Below, in pieces: positions 44,469 through 53,463 of a stretch of 64,000 bases of DNA (the first letter of the stretch is position 1; each line of letters opens with the position of its first letter). A model generated the notes under the pieces. That model was not told where the DNA came from and made no database searches. It saw nothing but the letters and a program-made list of their open reading frames with translations. This DNA is from an uncultured Prevotella sp. (GTDB taxonomy: Bacteria > Bacteroidota > Bacteroidia > Bacteroidales > Bacteroidaceae), in assembly GCA_944319915.1 (NCBI GenBank), contig CALUEY010000001.1:176558-240557 (forward strand), read 5' to 3'. The position numbers were made by a program, and so were the translations under genes.

Positions 44469-45908
44469 ATGAAGAGACTGAAGTATTTATTGATTGGAAC
44501 GTTCATGCTGGCCCTCTGTGCGCCAGCCGTGGCTCAGGACGACAATGCAGCTGTCATTGATGATGCCACTAAGCTTATAAAGAGCAAGCCGGCTGACCTT
44601 GAAGATCAGCTTAAGCCAATTTACAAGAAGAACAAGAAGAACGAAGATGTGCTTGTGGCCATGGGCCGGGCCTTCCTTGACGTCAAGGACACCGTTAATG
44701 CCGCAGCTTACGCTGAATATGCACTGAAAGCCAACAAGAAGTCTGCTCCCGTGTTCATACTCCTTGGCGACATCGCAGCTCTCAACAATGACGGCGGGCA
44801 GGCAGCCGGTTACTACAACCAGGCTATCTATTTCGACCCCAAGAATCCCGATGCCTACTACAAGTATGCTAACGTTTACCGCAAGATAAGCCCCACCGAG
44901 GCTGTTAGCCGCCTTGAGGATTTGCGCACCCAGCGTCCCGACATCGCCGTAGATGCCATGATTGGCCATATCCATTATGTGTCCAACGAGTTCGCAAAGG
45001 CTGCCGAGAGCTATGCCAAGGCCGACCGCAACGCCCTCGACGAGCATCAGCTCACCGAGTATGCCATGGCCCTTTACTTCGGCCAGAAGTACAGCGAGAG
45101 CCTTGAGGTGGCCAAGTTTGGTTTGGGCAAGATGCCGCGCGATGCCGCTTTCAACCGCCTTGCGTTCTTCAACTGCACCGACCTCAAGGACTATCCCAAT
45201 GCCTTGATGTATGCCGATGCGCTCTTCAACAAGTCCGACAGCGCCAAGTTCTCCTATTATGACTACACCTACTACGGCAACGCCTACAACGGCAACAAGC
45301 AGTTCGACAAGGCCGTCGAGATGTACAAGAAGGCACTTGAGCAGGAAATAGACAACAACGAGAAGCGCGCAGGCGTGGTGAAGCAGCTTTCCGACTGCTA
45401 CCTTGAGCAGGAAGACTACTCCAACGCCATAGCGTCCTACCAGGACTACCTCAAGACCCTCGGCAACGCCTCGGCCAACGATGTGGCTGCCCTTGCGCAG
45501 ATTTACATCCAGTATGCCGACACGCTGAAGGACTCCACCCGCAACGAAATGTTCAGGAAGGCAGAGCAGGTGTACATAGACATGGAGCAGAAGTACCCCG
45601 ATGCGCTTGAGTACATTACTTTCATGCGCGCCCGCGTAAATTCGTACATCGACCCCGAGACAAAGGAAGGCTTGGCCAAGCCATACTATGAGAAGGTGGT
45701 GAGCATGATTGAGCCGCGCGCAGAGAAGTCGGCTTCCGACAACGCCCGCCTCGTGGAGTGCTACCGCTACCTGGGCTACTACTATCTCTTGCAGATGGAG
45801 AAAGACCCTGCCGCCAAGGAGACTTCAACCTCTTACTGGAACAAGATCCTGGCCATCGACCCCAACAACGAGATAGCCAAGCAGGCGCTTACGCTTACCA
45901 CAAAGTAA
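44469..45908 (+). CDS. Exported tetratricopeptide-repeat protein of the TonB operon
   Basis: 479 residues from MKRLKYLLIGTFMLALCAPA (signal peptide). About ten TPR-like helical pairs (AAYAEYALKANKKSAPVFIL, AAGYYNQAIYFDPKNPDAYY, AVEMYKKALEQEIDNNEKRA and others) fill the protein. A periplasmic scaffold for the TonB-ExbBD complex or its partner lipoprotein is likely. Last gene of the operon, ended by the hairpin at 45981. Confidence 0.85.
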   Translation: MKRLKYLLIGTFMLALCAPAVAQDDNAAVIDDATKLIKSKPADLEDQLKPIYKKNKKNEDVLVAMGRAFLDVKDTVNAAAYAEYALKANKKSAPVFILLGDIAALNNDGGQAAGYYNQAIYFDPKNPDAYYKYANVYRKISPTEAVSRLEDLRTQRPDIAVDAMIGHIHYVSNEFAKAAESYAKADRNALDEHQLTEYAMALYFGQKYSESLEVAKFGLGKMPRDAAFNRLAFFNCTDLKDYPNALMYADALFNKSDSAKFSYYDYTYYGNAYNGNKQFDKAVEMYKKALEQEIDNNEKRAGVVKQLSDCYLEQEDYSNAIASYQDYLKTLGNASANDVAALAQIYIQYADTLKDSTRNEMFRKAEQVYIDMEQKYPDALEYITFMRARVNSYIDPETKEGLAKPYYEKVVSMIEPRAEKSASDNARLVECYRYLGYYYLLQMEKDPAAKETSTSYWNKILAIDPNNEIAKQALTLTTK

Positions 45909-45980
45909 TTGGAGGTTTTGTGTTCCCATTTGCCAGGACTTTGCAAAAGACCATAGTCCGTCTGAGGCATATACACAGAA

Positions 45981-46016
45981 AGATGCCCCGTCAGGTTGCG
46001 GCCTGGCTGGGCATCT
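45981..46016 (+). terminator. Terminator of the TonB operon
   Basis: Arms AGATGCCC / GGGCATCT with an inner CAGG/CCTG pair, followed by a T-rich TCTGTTTCC. Confidence 0.65.
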
Positions 46017-46025
46017 TCTGTTTCC

Positions 46026-47029
46026 TCATAGTTGGTATTTGAATATGTTGTTATTGTTGTCCCGCCCATAGAGAAACTTGTTCTCGTCGTCGACGGCTAT
46101 TGTCAACAGGTATTCCTTCACTTTCAGTATTTTCTCAAGTTTGCCATCCCAGCTGAACACGTGTATCTCCATTTCCTTTGGTTTGGCAAAGCTATCTTCG
46201 TATGTTTGGGTCATGTACAGCGCATACACATACTCGTCATTGCCGCTCAGCTTGCAGTAGTACTGCATTTCTTCATCCTTGTCGAAGTCTGTCTTTGCAT
46301 TTTCGTATATGCTAACAGACTTCCTGTGTTTATTGTCGAGCGTCATGAAGTTCATTTGGTTGATGGAGTTCATCCCCATTGCCAAGCTGTTCTTTCCCAC
46401 GTTGATGCACATGTTTTGGCTATAGATGGAGAATGCGTTTTTGTGTGGCGTAAAAAGGTCTGTGCCATTGATTATCTTTCTGTTCTTTACATTTATGTAG
46501 TTAAGGCGTTAATTGTCATTTGTCTCTTGAGAATAAAGCACTACAGAGTCATTAAGCATGAAGGCATCCATTACCCTTCCCCCTGTTGGTATTTTTCGGT
46601 TTACGACGCATTTGCCTGAGTCAATAGAACTTATTATGTCTATGGCTTTTAGCATACTTTGGTTCACGTCGTTTGCATACACACAGCTGTCGCTGCTTTG
46701 GCCGTTAATGCTTAGCCCGGTTGTAAATTCGTTTACCGCCTCTCGTTTTTCCCAAATTGTGCTATTCTCTCTCCCTTGTTTGTATAGATTGTGAATATTG
46801 AGTCTTTGTTGTGTGCATAGTCTATTATGATGTAGTCCTTGAAGCAATTCATGTCACCTACGCCAAGAATCTCGTTCTGGCTGATTAGCAGCTCTCCCTG
46901 TAATGTGGTCGCCTTTGGCGGTGATGCTATTGTTTCGTGGTTTTCGCAGAAGCAACTTTTCCCATTGTTTCCATGGCATCCGAAAAGGGCTGCTATCAGT
47001 GCTATTGATAGTAGTTTTGTAGTTTTCAT
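46026..47029 (-). pseudogene. Broken six-bladed beta-propeller lipoprotein
   Basis: Three fragments read in order on the minus strand. The first starts MKTTKLLSIALIAALFGCHG (lipobox LFGC) and runs to IAQFGKNERR-stop. The reading then continues in another frame, STIWEKREAVNEFTTGLSIN, to an in-frame TAA at 46511-46509 (ETNDN-stop). The same frame continues RLNYINVKNRKIINGTDLFT to FKYQL-stop. The pattern fits the 6-bladed propeller lipoproteins that accompany NVEALA genes in Bacteroidales. The frameshift lies in a run of five A (GGGAAAAACGAG); six A would restore the frame. Two lesions plus a dead NVEALA gene next door argue for real decay. Confidence 0.75.
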
Positions 47030-47181
47030 TATAATTTTAGCTTTTAGCGGTTGTTTACGGAATACCCATATTGGATACTTGTGTTGTTAGTGTAAAAATT
47101 TAAGCGGCTGATGCTTATGCTGCATCGCCGCCTTAATAGTTTCCTGCGGTAGTTATGTTAGTTCTTGTAACATACTCCGTC

Positions 47182-47441
47182 TTAAGGTGCTGAAGATTTT
47201 CCGTGTTTGTCGTATTCGCACGGATTTCCACATATCCAGATTCCACATCCTTCTTCTGGAGCCAGACTCCAGCAAGACCATTGGTCAGACGAGCCACCTT
47301 CGCCACTGGCAAGAGCTTCAACGTTTTGCATGAAGATATCATCCTCGTATGAGTTTTTGACTATTGTGTTGCCCTACTACGCAATTATGCCACTTACTAC
47401 GATGCCCATATCACCTCGATGATAATGCTTTTCTTTTTCAT
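47182..47441 (-). pseudogene. Decayed NVEALA-family peptide gene
   Basis: Minus strand from ATG 47441: MKKKSIIIEVIWAS, then stops. In another frame GIVVSGIIA is followed by two TAG codons, then NTIVKNSYEDDIFMQNVEAL and ASGEGGSSDQWSCWS, a Cys-rich tail, and a stop at 47182. NVEALA is the hallmark motif of small exported Bacteroidales proteins with a cleavage/processing site. One frameshift and two nonsense codons kill it. It sits upstream of the broken propeller gene, its usual partner. Confidence 0.8.
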
Positions 47442-47472
47442 CTTGAATATTTTTTTAGGGTTAGTTGTTCTG

Positions 47473-47480
47473 CAAATATA
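47473..47480 (-). promoter_or_regulatory. -7 box of the NVEALA pseudogene
   Basis: TATATTTG on the minus strand, with TTG at 47501-47499 (18-bp spacer), ~32 bp before the former ATG. The promoter seems to have outlived the gene. Confidence 0.5.
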
Positions 47481-47781
47481 AATGTTTTTTGAATTTGCCA
47501 AGTCTTTTGCAATTAACTTATTAGTGTGCGTCAATAACTACCAATAACCACCAATCACGTCATCCCAAATCATCATGCTTTTGCCGGATAGTCCGCTTAT
47601 GTTCAGTTGAATGTTGCCGGATTTGCCGAATGCGTAGCGTGCTACGGCGATATTAATTCGTGAGCAAGGCGCAGACATAGACGGGCAAGACAGACGAAGA
47701 GCCTTGTTCGGCGCGGTAAAATCAGCCCCGGAGGTCTAAAGGCCGGTTCGGGTTTGTTTACAATCGTGCTGCGGTGCGCCT

Positions 47782-47869
47782 TTAAGGCCCGTTTTGTGTT
47801 GCCAAAAGGCCTGTTCCGCAAGCTGAAACGGGCTGTTTCGCCGTGCCGAACGGGCTGTTTCGCAGCCCG
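47782..47869 (+). repeat. 22-bp periodic repeat array 3 (4 units)
   Basis: Units start at 47782, 47804, 47826 and 47848, all exactly 22 bp. Cores TTAAGGCCCGTTTTG, AAAAGGCCTGTTCCGC, AAACGGGCTGTTTCGC and GAACGGGCTGTTTCGC. Most regular of the four arrays. Confidence 0.75.
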
Positions 47870-48081
47870 GAATCTGTGACCCGCATAAGTGTCTGTGTGC
47901 CAGCGGTTTGCCGTCGGCTGCCGGATGACGGAGCCGCGCGTAATAAAACTTTACATAGTCCGTATCTGCCGGTGCGCTGTGTCTTCCCCCGGCAGCGTGC
48001 GTGCCGGTGCCCGCCGCAGCTACTTTTGAGCGCACTTTGAGCGCATGGCTGCTCCGCAAAACATTTTTCGCCGCCAAAGTG

Positions 48082-48111
48082 TTGCTTAGTCGCTGCTTTT
48101 TCGTAACTTTG
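48082..48111 (+). promoter_or_regulatory. Promoter of the IMP cyclohydrolase-mre run
   Basis: -33 TTG at 48082-48084, 19-bp spacer, -7 TAACTTTG at 48104-48111, 37 bp before the ATG. Confidence 0.65.
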
Positions 48112-48148
48112 CAGTCTGATAAAGATATAACGTTATATTTAAAGATTT

Positions 48149-48742
48149 ATGGCTGATACGAAAAAGATCAAGACCGCCCTCATATCGGTGTACCACAAGG
48201 ATGGGCTCGACGAGCTGCTAAAGAAGCTCAACGACGAGGGCGTTAAGTTCCTCTCCACGGGAGGCACGCAGAGTTTCATAGAGTCGCTCGGCTACCAGTG
48301 CCAGAAGGTGGAAGACGTGACGACGTACCCCTCCATACTCGGCGGCCGCGTGAAGACGCTCCACCCCAAGGTGTTCGGCGGCATACTGGCACGCCGCGAC
48401 AACGAGGGCGACCGCGAGCAGATGGCACAGTACGGCATACCAGAGATAGACCTCGTGATAGTAGACCTCTATCCCTTTGAGGACACCGTGGCCAGCGGCG
48501 CAAGCGATGCCGACATCATCGAGAAGATAGACATAGGCGGCATCTCGCTCATCCGCGCCGGTGCGAAAAACTTCAACGACGTGGTGATTGTGCCGAGCAA
48601 GGCCGAGTATGGCGTGCTCCTCGACATACTCAACAGGAAAGGCGCACAGACTGACCTGGCCGACCGCAAGATGTTTGCCGAGCGTGCCTTTGGCGTAAGC
48701 AGCCATTATGACACGGCCATCCACAACTGGTTCGCACGTTAA
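48149..48742 (+). CDS. Stand-alone IMP cyclohydrolase domain (PurH N-terminal half)
   Basis: 197 residues, MADTKKIKTALISVYHKDGL. KFLSTGGTQSFIESLG, VEDVTTYPSILGGRVKTLHP, KVFGGILARRDN, VIVDLYPFEDTV, KIDIGGISLIRAGAKNFNDV and FGVSSHYDTAIHNWF are the MGS-like IMPCH domain of PurH. The AICAR transformylase half (~310 residues) is missing. The stop is clean and mreB begins only 39 bp later, so this is not a simple frameshift. It should close FAICAR to IMP, the last purine step. The transformylase must be encoded elsewhere. Confidence 0.9.
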   Translation: MADTKKIKTALISVYHKDGLDELLKKLNDEGVKFLSTGGTQSFIESLGYQCQKVEDVTTYPSILGGRVKTLHPKVFGGILARRDNEGDREQMAQYGIPEIDLVIVDLYPFEDTVASGASDADIIEKIDIGGISLIRAGAKNFNDVVIVPSKAEYGVLLDILNRKGAQTDLADRKMFAERAFGVSSHYDTAIHNWFAR

Positions 48743-48781
48743 TCCCGCATATCAATCATATATTAGCATCAAGGAAGGTTT

Positions 48782-49804
48782 ATGGGATTCTTTTCTTTCG
48801 TCCAGGAAATAGCAATGGACCTCGGCACGGCCAACACCATCATCATCAGCGACGACAAGATAGTGGTGGACGAGCCGTCGGTGGTGGCCCTCGACCGGCG
48901 CACCGACAAGATGATAGCAGTGGGCGAGAAGGCCAAGATGATGTATGAGAAGACTCACGGCAACATACGCACCATACGCCCGCTGCGCGATGGTGTGATA
49001 GCCGACTTCTCGGCCTGCGAGCAGATGATGCGCGGGCTCATCAAGATGGTGCACACGGGCAGCCGCCTGTTCTCGCCGTCGCTGCGGATGGTGATAGGCG
49101 TGCCGAGCGGCTCCACCGAGGTGGAGCTGCGCGCCGTGCGCGACTCCGCCGAGCACGCCGACGGGCGCGACGTCTACCTCATCTACGAGCCCATGGCCGC
49201 CGCCATAGGCATAGGCATCGACGTGGAGGCTCCCGAGGGCAACATGATAGTAGACATCGGCGGCGGCTCCACCGAGATTGCCGTCATCTCGCTCGGCGGC
49301 ATCGTGAGCAACAACTCCATACGCATAGCCGGCGACGACCTCACGGCCGACATCCAGGAATACATGAGCCGCCAGCACAACGTGAAGGTGAGCGAGCGCA
49401 TGGCCGAGAGGATAAAGATTCACGTGGGCTCCGCCCTCACCGACCTCGGCGAGGAGGCCCCCGAGGACTACGTGGTGCATGGCCCCAACCGCATCACGGC
49501 CCTGCCCATGGAGGTGCCTGTGTGCTACCAGGAGATAGCCCACTGCATCGACAAGACGGTGGCCAAGATAGAGAACGCCGTGCTCTCAGCCCTTGAGAAC
49601 ACCCCGCCCGAGCTTTATGCCGACATCGTGAAGAACGGCATCTACCTCAGCGGCGGCGGCGCCCTGCTGCGCGGCCTCGACAAGCGCCTGGCCGACAAGA
49701 TTGGCATCAAGTTCCACATAGCCGAGGACCCGCTGCACAGCGTGGCCAAGGGGGCGGGCATAGCACTGAAGAACGTGGACCGCTTCTCGTTCCTCATGAG
49801 GTGA
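48782..49804 (+). CDS. mreB: Rod shape-determining protein MreB
   Basis: 340 residues. FVQEIAMDLGTANTIIISDD (phosphate 1), GVIADFSACEQMMRGLI, IYEPMAAAIGIGIDVEAPEG, NMIVDIGGGSTEIAVISLGG (phosphate 2) and NGIYLSGGGALLRGLDKRL (adenosine). Actin-like cytoskeletal filament that guides elongation. First of mreB-mreC-mreD-mrdA-rodA. Confidence 0.97.
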   Translation: MGFFSFVQEIAMDLGTANTIIISDDKIVVDEPSVVALDRRTDKMIAVGEKAKMMYEKTHGNIRTIRPLRDGVIADFSACEQMMRGLIKMVHTGSRLFSPSLRMVIGVPSGSTEVELRAVRDSAEHADGRDVYLIYEPMAAAIGIGIDVEAPEGNMIVDIGGGSTEIAVISLGGIVSNNSIRIAGDDLTADIQEYMSRQHNVKVSERMAERIKIHVGSALTDLGEEAPEDYVVHGPNRITALPMEVPVCYQEIAHCIDKTVAKIENAVLSALENTPPELYADIVKNGIYLSGGGALLRGLDKRLADKIGIKFHIAEDPLHSVAKGAGIALKNVDRFSFLMR

Positions 49805-49892
49805 CGGCCCCGGGGGCTGTGCCTTGTGTGCCGCAGTCAGGGCTTGGCCAGGGGCGTTTGCCGTGCGGGTGGCCCATTATCGATAAAGTGAC

Positions 49893-50759
49893 ATGCGAAA
49901 CCTTTTGGAGTTCCTTGCCAGGCATAACCACTGGCTGCTGTTCGTTGCGCTCGAGGTGGTGAGCGCGGTGCTCCTGTTCCGTTACAACACGTACCAGGGC
50001 AGCGTGTGGGTGTCCACGGCCAACGCCGTGGCCGGCAAGGTGTATGAGTGGGATTCGGCCGTGGAGTCTTTCTTCTCGCTCACCCGCGTCAACGAAGACC
50101 TTGCCTTGCGCAACTTCTACCTTGAGAGGCAGGTGAGCCAGCTGTCGAGGCTCTACGGCGAGCTAACGCGCGACACCTCGGCTGCCGAGCGCGCCACCCA
50201 GGCCCTGCTCTCGCAGTACGACGTGGTGAGGGCCAAGGTGGTGGACAATACGCTCCACCGGCCATACAACCTCATGACCATCGACCGCGGGCGGCTCGAC
50301 GGCGTGAAGCCCGACATGGGCGTGGCCTGCGGCAGCGGCATAGTGGGCATAGTTTACCTCGTATCCGACCATTATTCGGTGGTGATGCCGGTGCTCAACC
50401 TCAAGTCGCGCGTGAGCTGCACCATACGCCGCCGGGGCTACGTGGGCTATCTCGCGTGGTACGGCGGCGACCCTACCGTGGCTTACGTTGAGGATATACC
50501 GCGCCACGCGCGCTTCAGCCGGGGCGACTGGGTGGAAACGAGCGGCTACTCGTCTATCTTCCCCGCCGGGGTGACCGTGGGGCAGATATTGCAGGTGTAC
50601 AACTCGCGCGACGGCCTGTCTTACAGGCTCAAGGTGAGGCTCTCGACCGATTTCGGCAACCTGCGCGATGTGCTCGTGATCAGCGACGGGAGCGTGCCCG
50701 AGCGCGCCAGGCTCCTCGATGCCGCGCGCGACTCGCTGCGCATTGGCTCCAAGGAGTAA
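49893..50759 (+). CDS. mreC: Rod shape-determining protein MreC
   Basis: 288 residues. One N-terminal helix (HNHWLLFVALEVVSAVLLF), a coiled coil (NEDLALRNFYLERQVSQLSR), then the periplasmic beta-rich MreC core (NLMTIDRGRLDGVKPDMGVA, GIVGIVYLVSDHYSVVMPVL, GDWVETSGYSSIFPAGVTVG). Scaffold linking MreB with PBP2. 88 bp after mreB. The gap to mreD is filled by a repeat element. Confidence 0.94.
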   Translation: MRNLLEFLARHNHWLLFVALEVVSAVLLFRYNTYQGSVWVSTANAVAGKVYEWDSAVESFFSLTRVNEDLALRNFYLERQVSQLSRLYGELTRDTSAAERATQALLSQYDVVRAKVVDNTLHRPYNLMTIDRGRLDGVKPDMGVACGSGIVGIVYLVSDHYSVVMPVLNLKSRVSCTIRRRGYVGYLAWYGGDPTVAYVEDIPRHARFSRGDWVETSGYSSIFPAGVTVGQILQVYNSRDGLSYRLKVRLSTDFGNLRDVLVISDGSVPERARLLDAARDSLRIGSKE

Positions 50760-50764
50760 CCATG

Positions 50765-51098
50765 TTAAGTAGATGTTCAAAATTAATTGCCATCATATTG
50801 TGCGCTATTCAGGAGACGCAGGCCAAAGCCCGGAGAGGGAGCGTGGCGTGCTACACGGCCAATGAGGCTTTTGTCTGCAGCCCTAAAGAGAGCGCAAGAT
50901 GGTGGCAAAGATAATGCAAGCGAGCGGAAAGGGAGCTTGCTCACAATTTCCCGAGCGCAGCTTATCTTCTGTAAAGATAATGCAAGCGAGCGGAAAGGGA
51001 GCTTGCTCACAATTTCCCGGGCGCAGCTTATCTTCTGTAAAGACATGGAGAGCATCTAAAATAAGCATGATATCGATTAATTTTGAATAGCTACTTAA
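50765..51098. mobile_element. MITE-like element with 32-bp inverted ends between mreC and mreD
   Basis: 334 bp bounded by imperfect 32-bp terminal inverted repeats at 50765-50796 and 51067-51098 (27 of 32 matching by eye). Both ends start with TTAAGTAG and share TTCAAAATTAAT. It lies inside the mre operon, 5 bp after the mreC stop and 17 bp before mreD. No transposase. A short duplicated target is not clear; TTAA at both ends could be the end of the repeat or the target. It contains two 66-bp tandem repeats. Confidence 0.75.
50907..51038. repeat. Two 66-bp tandem repeats inside the MITE-like element
   Basis: Units at 50907-50972 and 50973-51038 differ at one base by eye (cccgag versus cccggg). 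A third partial copy begins at 51039. Each unit can form a hairpin (GCAAGCGAGC / GAGCTTGCTC side). On the minus strand each carries TATCTTT[G/A], like a -7 box. Confidence 0.85.
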
Positions 51099-51115
51099 TG
51101 TAAACCAATCAAACG

Positions 51116-51616
51116 ATGGCAATCGATACGCTTCGCCGACTGTTGATAGTGTGCGGGCTGTGCCTTGCCCAGGCGTTGGTGCTCAACCACATCCGCCTCC
51201 TTGGCTGCGCCACGCCGCTGCTCTATGTCTACATGGTGCTTGCCTTTCCCTTGGGCTACCCCAAGTGGGCGGTGCTGCTGTGGTGCTTCGGCCTGGGCCT
51301 TGCCGTCGATATGTTTACCAACACCCCGGGCGTGGCTTCGGCGTCGCTCACGCTGCTCGGGGCAGTGCAGCCTTATTTCTTCGCCTTGTTCGTGCAGCGC
51401 GACGCCCCCGAGGTGCAGCGCCCCTCGGTGAGGTCGCTCGGCATGCTCAAGTACTCTTTCTATGCTTCTGCGCTCATCCTGCTTTATTGCGTGGTGTTCT
51501 TTGCGCTCGAGATGTTTAGTTTCTTCCACTGGCTGAGGTGGCTCGAGTGCGCAGGCGGCAGCGCCCTGGTCACCATCCTGCTTGTTTTGACCATTGAGGG
51601 GGCAAGGAAAGGGTGA
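51116..51616 (+). CDS. mreD: Rod shape-determining protein MreD
   Basis: 166 residues, MAIDTLRRLLIVCGLCLAQA. Five or so membrane helices (CLAQALVLNHIRLLG, LLYVYMVLAFPLGYPKWAVL, LLWCFGLGLAVDMFTNTPG, YASALILLYCVVFFALEM, ALVTILLVLTIEGARK). The motif GLAVDMFTNTPGVASAS is typical of Bacteroidetes MreD. The TGA stop overlaps the mrdA start. Confidence 0.92.
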   Translation: MAIDTLRRLLIVCGLCLAQALVLNHIRLLGCATPLLYVYMVLAFPLGYPKWAVLLWCFGLGLAVDMFTNTPGVASASLTLLGAVQPYFFALFVQRDAPEVQRPSVRSLGMLKYSFYASALILLYCVVFFALEMFSFFHWLRWLECAGGSALVTILLVLTIEGARKG

Positions 51617-53463
51617 TGGACTACGGGCTTAGCAACAGGCGTTATGTAATAGGGGGTGTGGCCACGCTCATCATCGTGGTATACATAGTTCGCCTCTTCA
51701 CGCTCCAGATAATGAGCGACGACTACAAGAAGAACGCCGACTCCAACGCCTTCCTTAAGCGCGTGGACTATCCCTCGCGCGGCATCATCACCGACCGCAA
51801 CGGCCGACTGATGGTGTACAACCAGCCTGCCTACGACATAATGGTGGTGATGAACGAGGCCCGCGGGCGGCTCGACACGGCCGAGTTCTGCAGCACCGTG
51901 GGCATAACGCGCCGCGAGTTCGACGAGCGCATGGCCGCCATCAAGGACCGCGCCAAGAACCCCGGCTACTCGCGCTTTACGCAGCAGCTCTTCATGGGCC
52001 AGATTCCCGATTGGGAGTTCAGCAAGTTCCAGGAAAAGATGTTCCGCTTCCCGGGGTTCTACGTGCAGAAGCGGAGCGTGAGGCAATATGAATATCCATA
52101 CGCCGCCCACGTCATTGGCGACGTGGCCGAGGTGTCGCCGGCTGACATTGAGGAGGACGACTACTACCAGCCGGGCGACTACATAGGCAAGCTGGGCGTG
52201 GAGCGCAAGTATGAGAAGCAGCTGCGCGGCGAGAAGGGGGTGCAGATATTGCTCCGCGACGCCCACGGGCGCATACAGGGCCGCTACCAGGAGGGCCGCC
52301 TCGACCGCCCTCCCGTGGCAGGCAAGAACCTCACGCTCAGCATCGACCTTGGCTTGCAGGCTCTGGGCGAGCGGCTGCTCGAGGGCAAGATAGGCTCAAT
52401 AGTGGCCATCGAGCCGTCTACGGGCGAGGTGCTGTGCATGGTGTCGTCGCCAACGTATGACCCACGGGTGATGTCGGGGCGCAACCGCAGCAAGAACCAC
52501 GTGAAGCTGGCGCTCGACCCCTGGAAACCGCTGCTCAACCGCAGCATAATGGGGCTTTATCCCCCCGGCTCCACGTTTAAGACCACCCAGGCGCTCACTT
52601 TCCTCAGCGAGGGCATCATCACCCCCGGCACAATGTTCCCCTGCCATCACGGCTTTTACTACCGTGGGCTGCACGTGGGCTGCCACGGCCACAAGTCGCC
52701 GCTGGCACTCGTAGACGCCATAAGCACCTCGTGCAACGCTTACTTTTGCTGGGGGCTGTATTACATGATAGGCAACAGGCGCAAGTATGGCAGTGTGCAG
52801 GAGGCCATGAACCGCTGGCGCGACTACATGGTGAGCATGGGCTTTGGCTACCGACTGGGCATCGACCTGCCCGGCGAGAAGCGCGGGCTTATACCTAACG
52901 CCGAGTTCTACGACAAGGCTTACAGCGGCTCGTGGAACGGACTCACGGTGATAAGCATATCGATAGGGCAGGGCGAGGTGACGCTCACCCCGCTGCAGAT
53001 AGCCAACCTCGGCGCCACCATTGCCAACAGGGGCTATTACTACGTGCCCCACGTGGTGCGCAAGGTGCAGGGCGAGCCGCTCGACACGGCATTCACGCGC
53101 CGCCACTATTCCATGGCTCCGCGCTCGGCTTACGAAACGGTGGTGGCAGGCATGCGTAGTTCGGTGCTGCGAGGCACGTGCCGCGCGGCCAACCGCCCCG
53201 AATACGAGGCATGCGGCAAGACCGGCACGGCCCAGAACAGGGGCCACGACCACTCGGTGTTCATGGGCTTCGCGCCCATGGACAAGCCCAAGATTGCCAT
53301 CGCAGTATACGTGGAGAACGGTGGCTGGGGGGCTGACTATGGCGTGCCAATCGGCTCGCTGATGATGGAGAAATACATTAACGGCCGGCTCTCGCCCGAA
53401 TCGGAGAAAAAGGCGGACGAGTTCCAGCACAGACGCATTACTTATGACTCAAGGAACAGATAA
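51616..53463 (+). CDS. mrdA: Penicillin-binding protein 2
   Basis: 615 residues from MDYGLSNRRYVIGGVATLII; a GTG one codon earlier is possible. One N-terminal helix, dimerisation domain (DYPSRGIITDRNGRLMVYNQ), transpeptidase domain with catalytic SxxK in YPPGSTFKTTQALTFL, SxN in ISTSCNAYFCW and KTG in ACGKTGTAQN. Cross-links peptidoglycan during elongation together with RodA. The 3' end overlaps rodA by 20 bp. Confidence 0.96.
   Translation: MDYGLSNRRYVIGGVATLIIVVYIVRLFTLQIMSDDYKKNADSNAFLKRVDYPSRGIITDRNGRLMVYNQPAYDIMVVMNEARGRLDTAEFCSTVGITRREFDERMAAIKDRAKNPGYSRFTQQLFMGQIPDWEFSKFQEKMFRFPGFYVQKRSVRQYEYPYAAHVIGDVAEVSPADIEEDDYYQPGDYIGKLGVERKYEKQLRGEKGVQILLRDAHGRIQGRYQEGRLDRPPVAGKNLTLSIDLGLQALGERLLEGKIGSIVAIEPSTGEVLCMVSSPTYDPRVMSGRNRSKNHVKLALDPWKPLLNRSIMGLYPPGSTFKTTQALTFLSEGIITPGTMFPCHHGFYYRGLHVGCHGHKSPLALVDAISTSCNAYFCWGLYYMIGNRRKYGSVQEAMNRWRDYMVSMGFGYRLGIDLPGEKRGLIPNAEFYDKAYSGSWNGLTVISISIGQGEVTLTPLQIANLGATIANRGYYYVPHVVRKVQGEPLDTAFTRRHYSMAPRSAYETVVAGMRSSVLRGTCRAANRPEYEACGKTGTAQNRGHDHSVFMGFAPMDKPKIAIAVYVENGGWGADYGVPIGSLMMEKYINGRLSPESEKKADEFQHRRITYDSRNR

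Larger units (their letters stand above)
47442..48148. other. 707-bp region without an intact gene
   Basis: Holds the promoter of the NVEALA pseudogene (47473-47501), the 22-bp repeat array 3 (47782-47869) and the promoter of the IMP cyclohydrolase gene (48082-48111). I see nothing convincing in 47520-47780 or 47870-48080. Confidence 0.6.

Noticed and set aside
50783-51059. Overlapping 90-codon ORFs on both strands in the mreC-mreD gap
   Set aside because: The frames are open because the 66-bp repeat is a multiple of 3 and lacks stops. They have no start signals or family features, and the repeat explains them.
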